Below are positions 18,487-26,732 of a stretch of DNA of 64,000 nucleotides, in pieces. Source of the stretch: Granulicella sp. L46 (GTDB taxonomy: Bacteria > Acidobacteriota > Terriglobia > Terriglobales > Acidobacteriaceae); NCBI RefSeq assembly GCF_009765785.1, contig NZ_LMUT01000007.1, positions 282,067-346,066 of the forward strand, in the 5' to 3' direction. The first letter of the stretch is position 1. Each line of letters starts with the position of its first letter. Below the pieces are notes generated by a model. The model was not told where the DNA came from, did no database searches, and worked only from the letters and a program-made list of their open reading frames with translations. A program made the position numbers and the translations under genes.

Positions 18487-19716
18487 TTACGCTTCTCTCA
18501 TTAACACCATAGCGGTCATATCGTCGGACTGTTCCTGATTGCCAAACTCGTCCAGCGTCGACCAGACCGTGTCCAGAATCTTCTCCGGAATACACGCCGG
18601 GCACGTTAGAAACGTCTGCAGCAGACGATCCTCGCCGAACTCGTCATCAGTCCCACCCTTCACGTCGCTGCGAAATACTTCTGTCATCCCGTCCGTATAA
18701 AGCAGTAGCCGGGACCCGACGGGTAAAGAGAAACTCTCGACCTCGTAGGTACTGAAAGGCAACAAGCCTACCGGCGTCCCCGACGCTCCAATCTTCTTGA
18801 GCAGCACAGGCTCGCTTCCAGGTTCGCTCAGCGACATCAGGAACGCCGGATTGTGACCGCAATTCACAATGTCCATCGTGTCGGTCTCGGGATCCAGCTG
18901 GAGAAAGAAAGCAGTGACATAACGCCGCCTCGACTGCTCCCCTTCATTGAAGTGCAGAAGATTCATGCGCGTCGCGATCTCGAGCAGAGGAATACCCGAG
19001 TTCACCATGGCCCGGAACGCCGAGCGGAAACTTGTACCCACCAATGCCGACGCCAATCCTTTGCCCGCCACATCGGCCACCACAATCGTGGTTTTCCCGT
19101 TGGCCATCGGCACGATGTCCAGGTAGTCGCCACCCACCTCATAGCACGTGACCTGTTTGATAGCCATGCAATAGCCCGGGATATTCGGCATCTCCTGCGG
19201 CAGCAGACTGCGTTGGACCTGGCGCGCCGAGGCCAGGTCGCTCTCCACCCGCTGCCATTGCACTGTCCGTTCGTGAAAACGAGCGTTCTCGATCGCTACC
19301 GCAGCCTGGATCGCAAGGCTTTCAATGAAGTCCAGTTCATCCAGCGTCAGCGTTCGACCTGCCGGGCGAATGACAATCAGTTCCGTGAAGGTTGCGCCCG
19401 CCTTGTCGTGTAGCGGAAAACGGGTCCACAGGTCTGTGTCGCCCGTACGTTCAACCAGCGGGTGGCCAACGGCATCGCGGTCGGGAACGGAGAACGTTTG
19501 GGGGACATCGCCATAGCTGTTGAGGAAGTGCTTGAAAAACGCCCCGTCCAACTCCAGCTCGCGGACAACGATCTTAAGCACCGTGTTCAATACATCGTCA
19601 AGAACGATGGTCGAATGGATCAGCCGGCTGGCCTCGAGCAGCGCCTGCAGCCGAGCAACCTGCTGCTGGGCAAACAGCGCTTCGTCCCGGTCGTCCATGG
19701 CTATGTTGTCCGGCAT
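18487..19716 (-). CDS. GAF-PP2C (SpoIIE/RsbU-type) serine phosphatase
   Basis: A 409-residue cytoplasmic phosphatase. Residues about 20-165 form a GAF-like sensor domain, followed by a short linker (ESDLASARQVQRSLLPQEMP), the standard junction in RsbU proteins. The PP2C/SpoIIE domain has metal-site motifs VGGDYLDI, VVADVAGKGLASAL, NCGHNPAFL and LLYTDGMTEV, and ends QSDDMTAMVL. It would dephosphorylate the STAS antagonist and so switch the regulator on. It is the first gene of the minus-strand switch operon and is divergent from a second kinase-antagonist pair. Confidence 0.92.
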   Translation of the reverse strand: MPDNIAMDDRDEALFAQQQVARLQALLEASRLIHSTIVLDDVLNTVLKIVVRELELDGAFFKHFLNSYGDVPQTFSVPDRDAVGHPLVERTGDTDLWTRFPLHDKAGATFTELIVIRPAGRTLTLDELDFIESLAIQAAVAIENARFHERTVQWQRVESDLASARQVQRSLLPQEMPNIPGYCMAIKQVTCYEVGGDYLDIVPMANGKTTIVVADVAGKGLASALVGTSFRSAFRAMVNSGIPLLEIATRMNLLHFNEGEQSRRRYVTAFFLQLDPETDTMDIVNCGHNPAFLMSLSEPGSEPVLLKKIGASGTPVGLLPFSTYEVESFSLPVGSRLLLYTDGMTEVFRSDVKGGTDDEFGEDRLLQTFLTCPACIPEKILDTVWSTLDEFGNQEQSDDMTAMVLMREA

Positions 19717-19844
19717 GTCAGTGATCCTAGCTCATGGCGCGACCTTCCGGCCAGTGCGCATCTCGATAGAAACACAAATATTTGTAGGCCCTTGTTCCGT
19801 AGTTGGAATCGGACAGGGTACACTCCACTGGAGGACGGGCGGTC

Positions 19845-20285
19845 TTGACCGATTCAACGACAAACCGTGGCAGCATGACGCTGGAGTCTGAGCTCTCGAG
19901 CGTGGACCCTGTGGAGGCGAAGGCCGAGGGGCTGGCGCGTGAGGCTGGATTCGATGAAGACACCTCCAGTCAGATCGCGATGGTGGTGCGCGAGGCCGTC
20001 ATCAACGCGATCCTGCATGGCAACAAGAAGGACCCGGCCAAGCAGGTGCACGTAAGCTACGAGCTGAATGACGAGGCGCTGCGGATTAAGGTCGCGGATG
20101 AAGGACCGGGATTGGATCCGGATTCGGTGCCCGACCCGCTGGCGCCGGAGAATATTCTGCGCAGTTCGGGGCGAGGGATATTCCTGATGAAGGCCATCAT
20201 GGATGAGGTACACTTTCACCAGTTGAATCCCGGCACGGAAATTGAATTGATCAAACACCGAGTGAAGAAGGAGCTTTCAGCATGA
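19845..20285 (+). CDS. Second RsbW-like HATPase anti-sigma kinase
   Basis: GHKL ATPase-fold serine kinase/anti-sigma factor, about 146 residues. The N-box is VVREAVINAILHGNKKD, the G1 box IKVADEGPGLDPDSV, and the G2 box SSGRGIFLMKAIMDEV. The frame is open from a TTG at 19803. I prefer the TTG at 19845, which has GGAGG 10 bases upstream; ATG at 19875 is another possibility. Its stop overlaps the ATG of the next STAS gene, so the two are coupled. It is divergent from the PP2C operon across about 130 bases. Confidence 0.85.
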   Translation: MTDSTTNRGSMTLESELSSVDPVEAKAEGLAREAGFDEDTSSQIAMVVREAVINAILHGNKKDPAKQVHVSYELNDEALRIKVADEGPGLDPDSVPDPLAPENILRSSGRGIFLMKAIMDEVHFHQLNPGTEIELIKHRVKKELSA

Positions 20286-20626
20286 GCATGAAATTTACGA
20301 CCCGGGAAGTGGGCGGCGTAACCATTGTGGATTTGAGTGGGAAGATCACCCTGGGCGAGGGCGGCCTGACGCTGCGTGAAGAGGTGCACAAGTTACTGGC
20401 CGAGGGCAAGAAAAAGATTGTGCTGAACCTGGCTGAGGTGAACTATATCGACAGCTCGGGGCTTGGTGAGTTGGTGAGCGCCTACACCGGCGTGAAGAAT
20501 GCGGGCGGCGAGCTGAAGCTGCTGAACCTGACCAGCAAGGTGCGCGACCTGCTCGTGATCACGAAGCTGGTGACGGTGTTCGACGTCAAGGATGATGAAG
20601 CGGCTGCGGTCTCTTCGTTCGCGTAG
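20282..20626 (+). CDS. Second STAS-domain anti-sigma factor antagonist
   Basis: A 114-residue SpoIIAA/RsbV-like protein. It opens with the standard strand pattern (VTIVDLSGKITLGEG) and carries the phosphorylation signature VNYIDSSGLGELVSA. It is the target of the coupled kinase just upstream (4-base ATGA overlap). It differs clearly in sequence from the STAS gene at 17590, so the two switches are paralogous rather than recent copies. A strong hairpin terminator follows. Confidence 0.9.
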   Translation: MSMKFTTREVGGVTIVDLSGKITLGEGGLTLREEVHKLLAEGKKKIVLNLAEVNYIDSSGLGELVSAYTGVKNAGGELKLLNLTSKVRDLLVITKLVTVFDVKDDEAAAVSSFA

Positions 20627-20647
20627 AGCTTCTGAAGTTTGCAAGAG

Positions 20648-20674
20648 CAACGGCGCGTCGATGACGCGCCGTTG
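20648..20674 (+). terminator. Strong hairpin terminator after the STAS gene
   Basis: A perfect 12-bp stem (CAACGGCGCGTC with GACGCGCCGTTG) around a 3-base loop, 22 bases after the stop codon. The downstream T-run is weak (TTGCGT), but stem strength and position fit a terminator. Confidence 0.75.
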
Positions 20675-20715
20675 TTGCGTCCGGGGCAGCTCCAACCTTC
20701 ACGAGGGCAGCAAAA

Positions 20716-20739
20716 AAGTCGACCTATGTAGGTCGACTT
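20716..20739. terminator. Second hairpin, possibly bidirectional terminator
   Basis: AAGTCGACCTA and TAGGTCGACTT form an 11-bp inverted repeat around TG. Six A precede it, which read as a T-run on the minus strand, and TTCTTCT follows it. It sits between the chromosomal STAS gene and the tRNA-Leu fragment and could insulate both. Confidence 0.7.
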
Positions 20740-20755
20740 CTTCTATTCCAAAATT

Positions 20756-20810
20756 TGGTGCGGAGGAGGGGACTTGAACCCCTATGCCTTGCGGCGCTAG
20801 CACCTCAAGC
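20756..20810 (-). tRNA. 3' half of tRNA-Leu(GAG), attachment site of the element
   Basis: Read on the minus strand, this has an anticodon loop TTGAGGT (anticodon GAG), then GCTAG as the 3' anticodon-stem strand. A variable arm with GCC-GCAA-GGC follows, then a T-arm AGGGG-TTCAAGT-CCCCT, the acceptor strand CCTCCGC, the discriminator A and CCA. Upstream of the anticodon loop the tRNA identity stops: the 5' stem should read CTAGC but reads TTGGC, and no D-arm or 5' acceptor (GCGGAGG) follows. It is therefore a fragment, as left when a tyrosine integrase recombines near the anticodon loop. The restored full tRNA should be at the other end of the element, which is not seen. Confidence 0.8.
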
Positions 20811-20905
20811 CAAAACAGAACGTTTTATGGAGTTTCGTGGTGTCTAAGTTGTTCAATCTTATAGAGCGATGGTATCCCCGAGTTTCACGCCGTTTCGTAC
20901 AACCG

Positions 20906-21970
20906 TTACAAAACCGTGACAGTTTCCGCCATCTTCATGCGGCGCTCCATAAACTCTTTAGCGATGCCCAAATCCTCGGCGTCTACGATATTGTAACGCC
21001 GCTCCATTGAGTCAGTTTTGTGCCCACTAATCTTCATGCGTATCACTTGCGGTACTCCCGCACGACGCATGTTCCGCACGGCCGAACGACGCAAATCGTG
21101 AAACTGGAGTTCGGCGACTCCAGCCTTTTTGCAGGCGTTTTGCCACGATACGCGAAAGCTTTTGATCTTGTTTCCTTCCCGGCTGAAGACCCAAGGCGAC
21201 TCGGGCCAATTCTCATCTCGATCCCGTTTCGCCGCGAGCAGCAAATTACGCATGTCACCCTTGAGAATCGGCACCGTACGGCCCTCACGGTTTTTCGTTT
21301 CGTCTGGTTCCAGAGCGAGAAGCTCTCCGTCGAAGTCAACTTGCTGCCATCGAATGTCTGTTAGTTCACCCTTGCGTATGCCCGTGACGTATCCGCACAC
21401 GAAGAGTGGTTTTAGTTCGTCCGGCAGCGCATCACGAAGGGCTGCGTACTGGTCGTCGCTAAGAAAGCCTTTCCTAACGGTCGTCTCCTGCACCATAGGG
21501 AAGTAGGGAACGACAACCACCTTCGGAGGAGTTCGCTTCCTAGCATTGTGGAATGCAGTTCTCAATACAGACAACTCACGATTTGCTGTCGATTCAGCAC
21601 AGCCCTCACTGACGCGCTTTTCTCGATACCGCTCCATTATGTCCGTTGAGAGCCTAGCGGCACGAATGGAGCCAAAGAACGGCCTGAGGTTCTTTTCCAC
21701 CACGACTTTCCAGATGTACCGGGTCGATTCTTCAATGTCGCTTTTTAGAACATCGTCGAGAAGTTCACCGATAAGGACCTTGTCTGGTGTTCCACCTGTA
21801 ATCTCACCGCGGTGCTTCTTGGCAAGCATCTGATCACGCAACTTGATCGCGTCTGACTTCTTCGTTGATTTGCTAGATCGCGAGACCGGCCTGTTGTCGA
21901 CGTAAACCCTGACCCACCATACGTCTCCACGTTGGTAGATGGTCCCCGTTCCGTAGTTACTGGTCGCCAT
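20906..21970 (-). CDS. int: Tyrosine recombinase (integrase)
   Basis: A 354-residue phage/ICE-type integrase that inserts and excises the element. The N-terminus (GTIYQRGDVWWVRVYVDNRPV) is the AP2-like arm-binding type, then a SAM-like core-binding domain (about 75-160). The catalytic domain carries Arg in GYVTGIRKGELTDIRW, the HDLRRSAVRNM box, the His in ISGHKTDSM and the nucleophile Tyr326 in RRYNIVD. All catalytic residues are present. It ends 95 bases from the tRNA-Leu fragment, the standard position for a tRNA-targeting integrase. Confidence 0.95.
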   Translation of the reverse strand: MATSNYGTGTIYQRGDVWWVRVYVDNRPVSRSSKSTKKSDAIKLRDQMLAKKHRGEITGGTPDKVLIGELLDDVLKSDIEESTRYIWKVVVEKNLRPFFGSIRAARLSTDIMERYREKRVSEGCAESTANRELSVLRTAFHNARKRTPPKVVVVPYFPMVQETTVRKGFLSDDQYAALRDALPDELKPLFVCGYVTGIRKGELTDIRWQQVDFDGELLALEPDETKNREGRTVPILKGDMRNLLLAAKRDRDENWPESPWVFSREGNKIKSFRVSWQNACKKAGVAELQFHDLRRSAVRNMRRAGVPQVIRMKISGHKTDSMERRYNIVDAEDLGIAKEFMERRMKMAETVTVL

Positions 21971-22002
21971 AGGAGTAGTGTAACGAAAGTGCTAGCGCGT
22001 AT

Positions 22003-22299
22003 TCAATACTTGTTTTTTTCTATCCAGGCGTCAAGATCACTGCGATGAAGGTGGACTCGACGCCCCTTGCGAACCACTGGCAACTCTTTCTGGAAGATGA
22101 GGTGTTGGACTGACTGCTCCGACCTGCCCAGATAAATGGCCGTCCGTTTTACGTCGAGAAGTACGGGTTGCACATCTATTGACGAAAGCCGGCTGAGTTC
22201 GGCTTTGAGTAGCGTCGCGACTTCGCCTGCTAGAGCTTTCGCCAGGCCGTTGAACGCTGGGTCTCCCGAACTCTCGATAGCTAAACTGTGAAACCTCAT
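22003..22299 (-). CDS. Excisionase-like helix-turn-helix protein
   Basis: A 98-residue DNA-binding protein. Its C-terminal half (about 45-95) is a MerR/excisionase-type winged helix: LLDVKRTAIYLGRSEQSVQHLI, then VVRKGRRVHLHRSDLDAWIEKN. Such proteins bend DNA at the attachment site to favour excision, or regulate the integrase. It lies 32 bases upstream of the integrase on the same strand, with GGGAGGAG before its ATG. The N-terminal half is not recognised. A role as directionality factor is inference from position. Confidence 0.8.
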   Translation of the reverse strand: MRFHSLAIESSGDPAFNGLAKALAGEVATLLKAELSRLSSIDVQPVLLDVKRTAIYLGRSEQSVQHLIFQKELPVVRKGRRVHLHRSDLDAWIEKNKY

Positions 22300-22543
22300 A
22301 TTGACTCCTCCCGCAGACGCTATGGACGTACGGAGTATCGCTAGAAACTGACTCCGTCACCCACAGAGTCGGTCCGAAGTCACCAAAAGTCCAATTCTTT
22401 GCAACGATGGCGCAATCTCTAAGAAGAATGGTGTTGACCAAGCGTTAACTATCAAGGTACTCTGTGGAAAATGTTCATTATGGGGGCGTGAGAACGATCA
22501 GCGTCTAGTAGGTTCACCGCTTTTGCTGGGAATCGGGGGCCAT

Positions 22544-23560
22544 ATGAGCGACTCAGATCAATTGGAGTTTCGTCACCTAAAGTACATTCAAGCGGTCGCG
22601 GAAGAGGGAACGATGACTGCCGCTTCCAACCGCGTCCATACGACGCAGTCCAACATCAGCACGCAAATCAAGCAACTTGAGGAGTTCTTAGGACTTGAAT
22701 TCTTCAACAGGGATCGAGATGGAGTTTCTCTAACCCCTTATGGTGAAATTCTTTTGGTCGCCGGACGAGACCTCTTGATTCTTCGAGAAGAAGTCATCGA
22801 GATGCTGAAGGCGCTCCGCACTGGGCAAATCACACCTCTTAATCTCGGCTTCTCATCGCTGGTAGCAAAGCGAACGTTAGGTTCGATCACCGATACGATC
22901 CGCCGAATCTTTCCATATTGCGACATCCTTTCCGACGGCGACGACATTTTGTCTCTTGAGGCTCGGGTCGAAAGTGGTGAACTAGACGGCGCTCTCGTGA
23001 CGCTGCCTATAGAACACCGCTCAGACTTGATGACCTGCATTGTCGAGCGCGAAGTCTTCTCCGTTTGCATGCGTAGCGATGATCCATTGGCTTCTCATGA
23101 AGCGGTTCCTACGCATCTGTTGAACGGCAAGCTGTCCCTTTTTCAATACCCCAAGGTTCACCACATCGCATATATTCGGATGCTGGAACTTTTGCAGGGT
23201 GTGGGCATACAGCCTAAGAAGAGCCATCCAACGACGAACAGGGAGCACATTCAATGGATGGTGCAAGAGAGGCAGTGTTACGCTTTGGTTCGTCCGGGCA
23301 CTCGCCTGCTTCCCGGGCTCACAACCCGCCCTATCCACGGAGCCGAGTGGACGATTGATACGGCACTTGTGCTGAAGCCAATCTCGCAGCACCCCGCTCT
23401 CGCCATGTTGCTACGTGAATTAAAGAAGCGTGCAGGCGAGTACGGCTCCGTTTGGGCTCCTAAAAAAGTCTCGCCCCCAGCGAGCGGCATGACCCGGAAG
23501 AAGCCGCAATCCGTAAAACGAAACAGTTTCGAAAGCCAGTCACTCTTCGATGCAATCTGA
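22544..23560 (+). CDS. LysR-type transcriptional regulator
   Basis: A 338-residue regulator. The N-terminal winged helix reads FRHLKYIQAVAEEGTMTAASNRVHTTQSNISTQIKQLEE-FLGLEFFNR, the standard LysR DNA-binding domain, followed by a two-lobe effector domain. ATG at 22544 gives the normal start just before the domain; a TTG 21 bases earlier is less likely. It is divergent from the excisionase-integrase pair and directly upstream of the mating-pair operon. It is therefore a natural candidate to control transfer in response to a small molecule, which is inference. Confidence 0.9.
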   Translation: MSDSDQLEFRHLKYIQAVAEEGTMTAASNRVHTTQSNISTQIKQLEEFLGLEFFNRDRDGVSLTPYGEILLVAGRDLLILREEVIEMLKALRTGQITPLNLGFSSLVAKRTLGSITDTIRRIFPYCDILSDGDDILSLEARVESGELDGALVTLPIEHRSDLMTCIVEREVFSVCMRSDDPLASHEAVPTHLLNGKLSLFQYPKVHHIAYIRMLELLQGVGIQPKKSHPTTNREHIQWMVQERQCYALVRPGTRLLPGLTTRPIHGAEWTIDTALVLKPISQHPALAMLLRELKKRAGEYGSVWAPKKVSPPASGMTRKKPQSVKRNSFESQSLFDAI

Positions 23561-23680
23561 AAGACTGAAAGCCCATCTTTCGGACTGATAGCAGCATCGA
23601 AAAGATGAATTGGACGCAGGGCATCATTACGTCTTATTTTCCTGGCATACCCGACTGGATCACAGTCGCTGGAGGTGCCG

Positions 23681-24076
23681 ATGTCCCGCAACAAGCGTCT
23701 CGTTTTTTCTCTTCAAACGTTTTCCGCTCCCACCTGGCCACTCAAGAATAAGTGGACACAACCCATCTCGCGTCGGCTCGCCCAGAGCGGTCGCATGATG
23801 GCTCCAGCTCTGTTCGCGCTTGCGTTCGCAAGTGTCGCCCAAGCGCAGGGCACCATGGATTTCTCGGGCGCCCAAACGCTTATGGGAACTTTTAAGACTT
23901 TTGCGATATACGCCGGAGCGATCATCTGCTTTGGCGGATTGATCTTCGCCGGAATCCGCATGATGTCGGGAAGATTTCAAGATGCTATTCCGGGTCTCTT
24001 CGGTGCGCTGTTCGGCGCCGGAGTACTCGGTTGGGGAGCGGGCTGGATCGGCTCTCTCACCGGGCAGTCGATGTAG
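23681..24076 (+). CDS. virB2: VirB2/TrbC-like conjugative pilin
   Basis: A 131-residue pilin precursor. A long leader (to about residue 55, ending ASVAQAQG) is followed by two hydrophobic helices (FAIYAGAIICFGGLIFAGIRMM and IPGLFGALFGAGVLGWGAGWIG), the usual VirB2 layout. ATG at 23681 has GGAGG 5 bases upstream; a GTG at 23675 lies inside that site. It is the first gene of the type IV secretion operon, 8 bases before virB3. Confidence 0.85.
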   Translation: MSRNKRLVFSLQTFSAPTWPLKNKWTQPISRRLAQSGRMMAPALFALAFASVAQAQGTMDFSGAQTLMGTFKTFAIYAGAIICFGGLIFAGIRMMSGRFQDAIPGLFGALFGAGVLGWGAGWIGSLTGQSM

Positions 24077-24084
24077 GAGCTGCC

Positions 24085-24354
24085 ATGCAAACGACCAAGC
24101 GGGGAGAGCCGTTACCCATAAACCAAGCGCTGAATCGACCGAGGGCCAAACTTGGCCTGGACCTCTCAGCATGGATGGCGATCGTATTCGTCACGGTAAC
24201 GGTTTTCCTCGTTGGGTTCCGAATGCTGGCAATCCTCGCTTTCCCGACGCTGGCCGGCGGTGCTTGGCTCATCGTTCGCAACCACCCAAAGATGTTCCAA
24301 CTCTGGGGTCTCGCCCTCAGCCAGAAGAGCTATTATGACCCGCGCAAACACTGA
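24085..24354 (+). CDS. virB3: VirB3/TrbD-like inner-membrane protein
   Basis: An 89-residue protein with a basic N-terminus (QTTKRGEPLPINQALNRP) and two adjacent hydrophobic segments in the middle (MAIVFVTVTVFLVGFRMLAIL and GGAWLIV). It ends in a polar tail SQKSYYDPRKH, a VirB3/TrbD-like ending. AGGAG precedes the ATG by 5 bases. Its 3' end overlaps virB4 by 20 bases, matching the tight VirB3-VirB4 coupling seen in many systems. Confidence 0.82.
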   Translation: MQTTKRGEPLPINQALNRPRAKLGLDLSAWMAIVFVTVTVFLVGFRMLAILAFPTLAGGAWLIVRNHPKMFQLWGLALSQKSYYDPRKH

Positions 24355-26704
24355 ACGACTCAAACACAATCCGTGGTTTGTGAAGGCCGGCGCCGCCTGC
24401 AGCATCGTTCCGATATCGCGCTTTGTCGGGCCGAGCGTCTTTGCTCTGAAAGGCGGCGGTTACGGATGCCTGTTCTCTCTCACGGGAGTCGACGAGGAAG
24501 GCCTGACCGACCTGGAGTTGGAATCGCGCGTCCGCTCGATCGAGGGTGCTTTGCGCGGACTACCAGAAGGCTCCTGCCTCTATCAATACACGCGGGTCAT
24601 GTCCGGCTTTCCGCTACCTCGGCAAAAGAAGTATCTAAACGAGGTCACCGATGCTTTCGCAAGTGACCGTCTTGTGTTCCTCGGACAGAATGCTGCCTTC
24701 CGTCGCATCGACCTTCACTGGTGCCTCACGTTGGAGCCGTCGAAGGCGAAGGAATTCCAGCGGACGCCGAAAGATAATGCGGTAGAAACGTCGCGAATGC
24801 TTTCGAACCTCGAAAAGACCGCAATGCTCCTGTTAGGGCACCTCGGCAGTTCGTTTGGACTCCGCCTCCTCGGGAAGAACGCCGCCTTCCAGTTTTTCAG
24901 CTATATCTTCAACCTCGAGGAGTGGGCTGGCCAGGATCAACTCCACAGCGACACAGGCGTGGACCGGCAGATTGTAAAGAGCGCTGTTGCCTGGCACAGT
25001 GACCACGTGCAAGTCGGTAAACGGCATGTCCAGATGTTCTCGCTGAAGACAACGCCTGAGGCTTCGCGCCCGTGCCTCTTCTCGAATTTGCTGACACTCG
25101 ACTGCGACAGTGTGCTTTGCTCGACATGGCGCGTGAAGTCGACGTCCGCTGCTCGCAGTGAGATAGACGCCCAGGAGAAGTTCATCTCCTTCTTCAAGGT
25201 CGGAGTTTTGACTCGCGTGATGAGCGGACGGGACACGGCCTCGCTAGATAGGGGCGCAGGGGCAAGGGCCGCCAACAACAATGTCGACGATCTCAGCGAT
25301 GTCATCCGTTCGCTCGACAAGAAGGCGCAAGGCGAGTTCTCGCTCAGGCTCCTCGTCGCAACAAATAGTCCGGAACAGCTTCGCACGGTCGCTCCCGCTG
25401 TGCACCGCGCCTTTGTGGATGCTCGCGCACAAGTCATGGAAGAGACCCTTGGAAATCTGTCTGCGTTCTACGCGATGTTTCCTGGCAACCAAAAGTTCAA
25501 TGTTTTCCCGATGTGGCTAGCAGAAGACCACCACGCGCGGCTCTCCTCAGTGTTCGCTCCTCACATCGGACACCCGCACTGTGAAGATCTCGACAACGAA
25601 TACCTGAATGTATTCGAAACACGCACACGGACGCCGTTCTTTCAGGACGTGTATGTGGACGGTGTTCGGGTCATGCTCATCCTCGGTCCGACAGGGACCG
25701 GGAAGTCGGTCCATGGCAACGCCCTCGTGGCCCTGGAACAGAAATACGGCGGATTCACCTACATTTTCGATATCGGAGGCAGCTACGAGAGTGTAGTCGA
25801 ACTCTATGGTGGCAAGGTCGATCGTGTCGGCAAGGACGGTCCGCGCGTGAATCCGTTCGCCCTGGAGCCGACCGAAACCAACATCAAGTTTCTGTACTCG
25901 TTCGTGAAGTTGCTGCTGACAAATGGAGGCGCGGAGCTAGAGCCCGAGGACGACGACGTAATACATAAAGCGGTTCAGGATATGTACCTGCTCGACACGG
26001 CTAATCGCCGGCTATCCAATCTCTTCCTCCCGAAGAAGCTCGACCGCTACTTATCGAAGTGGGTGGGCAAGGGAATCTATAACGCCGTATTCGACAACAT
26101 CGAGGACAGTCTTTCCCTCTCTCGCCTTCAGTGTTTCGACTTCCAGGGAGTGAACAACGAGCAGTATGCCGATCTCATCGAGCCTCTCATGGTCTGGCTA
26201 CTGCGCCGCATCAATGACGTTCTCTTCAATCCCGCCAATCTCGGGGTTCCGAAACACATCCTGATCGAAGAGATCTTCTCTTCAATGAAGAACAAGCAGC
26301 TGCTCGACGGGGCGTTGGCCTCCATCAAGACCGTCCGCAAGAATCTAGGCGGCGTGACCCTGATCGGCCAGTCCGCCGATGACCTGGGAGCCAATGCCGA
26401 CAGTATCGTGAACTCCTGCACATCGTTTCTGTTCCTAAAGGATGCGACGTTCAACCGGAAGCGGTATGCCGAGCTTTTCAAGATGAACGAACAGCAGATC
26501 GCCCTGTTTGAGAGTCTTCAGGATCGCGAGGGACTCTACATCCGGCGCGATGGCCTTACCAAGGTCGTGACGCTGAATTTAGACAGCCGCAGCTATGCGA
26601 CATTTTCGACCAAACCGAAAGACCGGGTACGCCGGACCAAGCTGGTAGCGAAGTACGGACTCTCCGAGGGCATCGCTCGCTTCGCCCAGGGAGAGGCAGT
26701 GTAG
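24335..26704 (+). CDS. virB4: VirB4/TrbE-like conjugation ATPase
   Basis: A 789-residue ATPase that powers pilus assembly and substrate transfer. The N-terminal CagE/TrbE domain begins around GYGCLFSLTGVDEEGLTDLELESRVRSIE. The Walker A motif GPTGTGKS has Lys at residue 457, and the Walker B region is HILIEEIFSSM (Glu-Glu in place of the more usual Asp-Glu), followed by the LIGQSADDLG segment. I start it at ATG 24335 inside the end of virB3. A longer frame from 24212 would read through virB3 and is not credible. Confidence 0.92.
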   Translation: MTRANTERLKHNPWFVKAGAACSIVPISRFVGPSVFALKGGGYGCLFSLTGVDEEGLTDLELESRVRSIEGALRGLPEGSCLYQYTRVMSGFPLPRQKKYLNEVTDAFASDRLVFLGQNAAFRRIDLHWCLTLEPSKAKEFQRTPKDNAVETSRMLSNLEKTAMLLLGHLGSSFGLRLLGKNAAFQFFSYIFNLEEWAGQDQLHSDTGVDRQIVKSAVAWHSDHVQVGKRHVQMFSLKTTPEASRPCLFSNLLTLDCDSVLCSTWRVKSTSAARSEIDAQEKFISFFKVGVLTRVMSGRDTASLDRGAGARAANNNVDDLSDVIRSLDKKAQGEFSLRLLVATNSPEQLRTVAPAVHRAFVDARAQVMEETLGNLSAFYAMFPGNQKFNVFPMWLAEDHHARLSSVFAPHIGHPHCEDLDNEYLNVFETRTRTPFFQDVYVDGVRVMLILGPTGTGKSVHGNALVALEQKYGGFTYIFDIGGSYESVVELYGGKVDRVGKDGPRVNPFALEPTETNIKFLYSFVKLLLTNGGAELEPEDDDVIHKAVQDMYLLDTANRRLSNLFLPKKLDRYLSKWVGKGIYNAVFDNIEDSLSLSRLQCFDFQGVNNEQYADLIEPLMVWLLRRINDVLFNPANLGVPKHILIEEIFSSMKNKQLLDGALASIKTVRKNLGGVTLIGQSADDLGANADSIVNSCTSFLFLKDATFNRKRYAELFKMNEQQIALFESLQDREGLYIRRDGLTKVVTLNLDSRSYATFSTKPKDRVRRTKLVAKYGLSEGIARFAQGEAV

Positions 26705-26732
26705 CCAATCCATTGCCATAAAAGAGGGCCTT

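Noticed and set aside
20756..20860. A complete tRNA-Leu gene
   Set aside because: The 5' acceptor strand, D-arm and 5' anticodon-stem strand are missing; only the 3' half matches.
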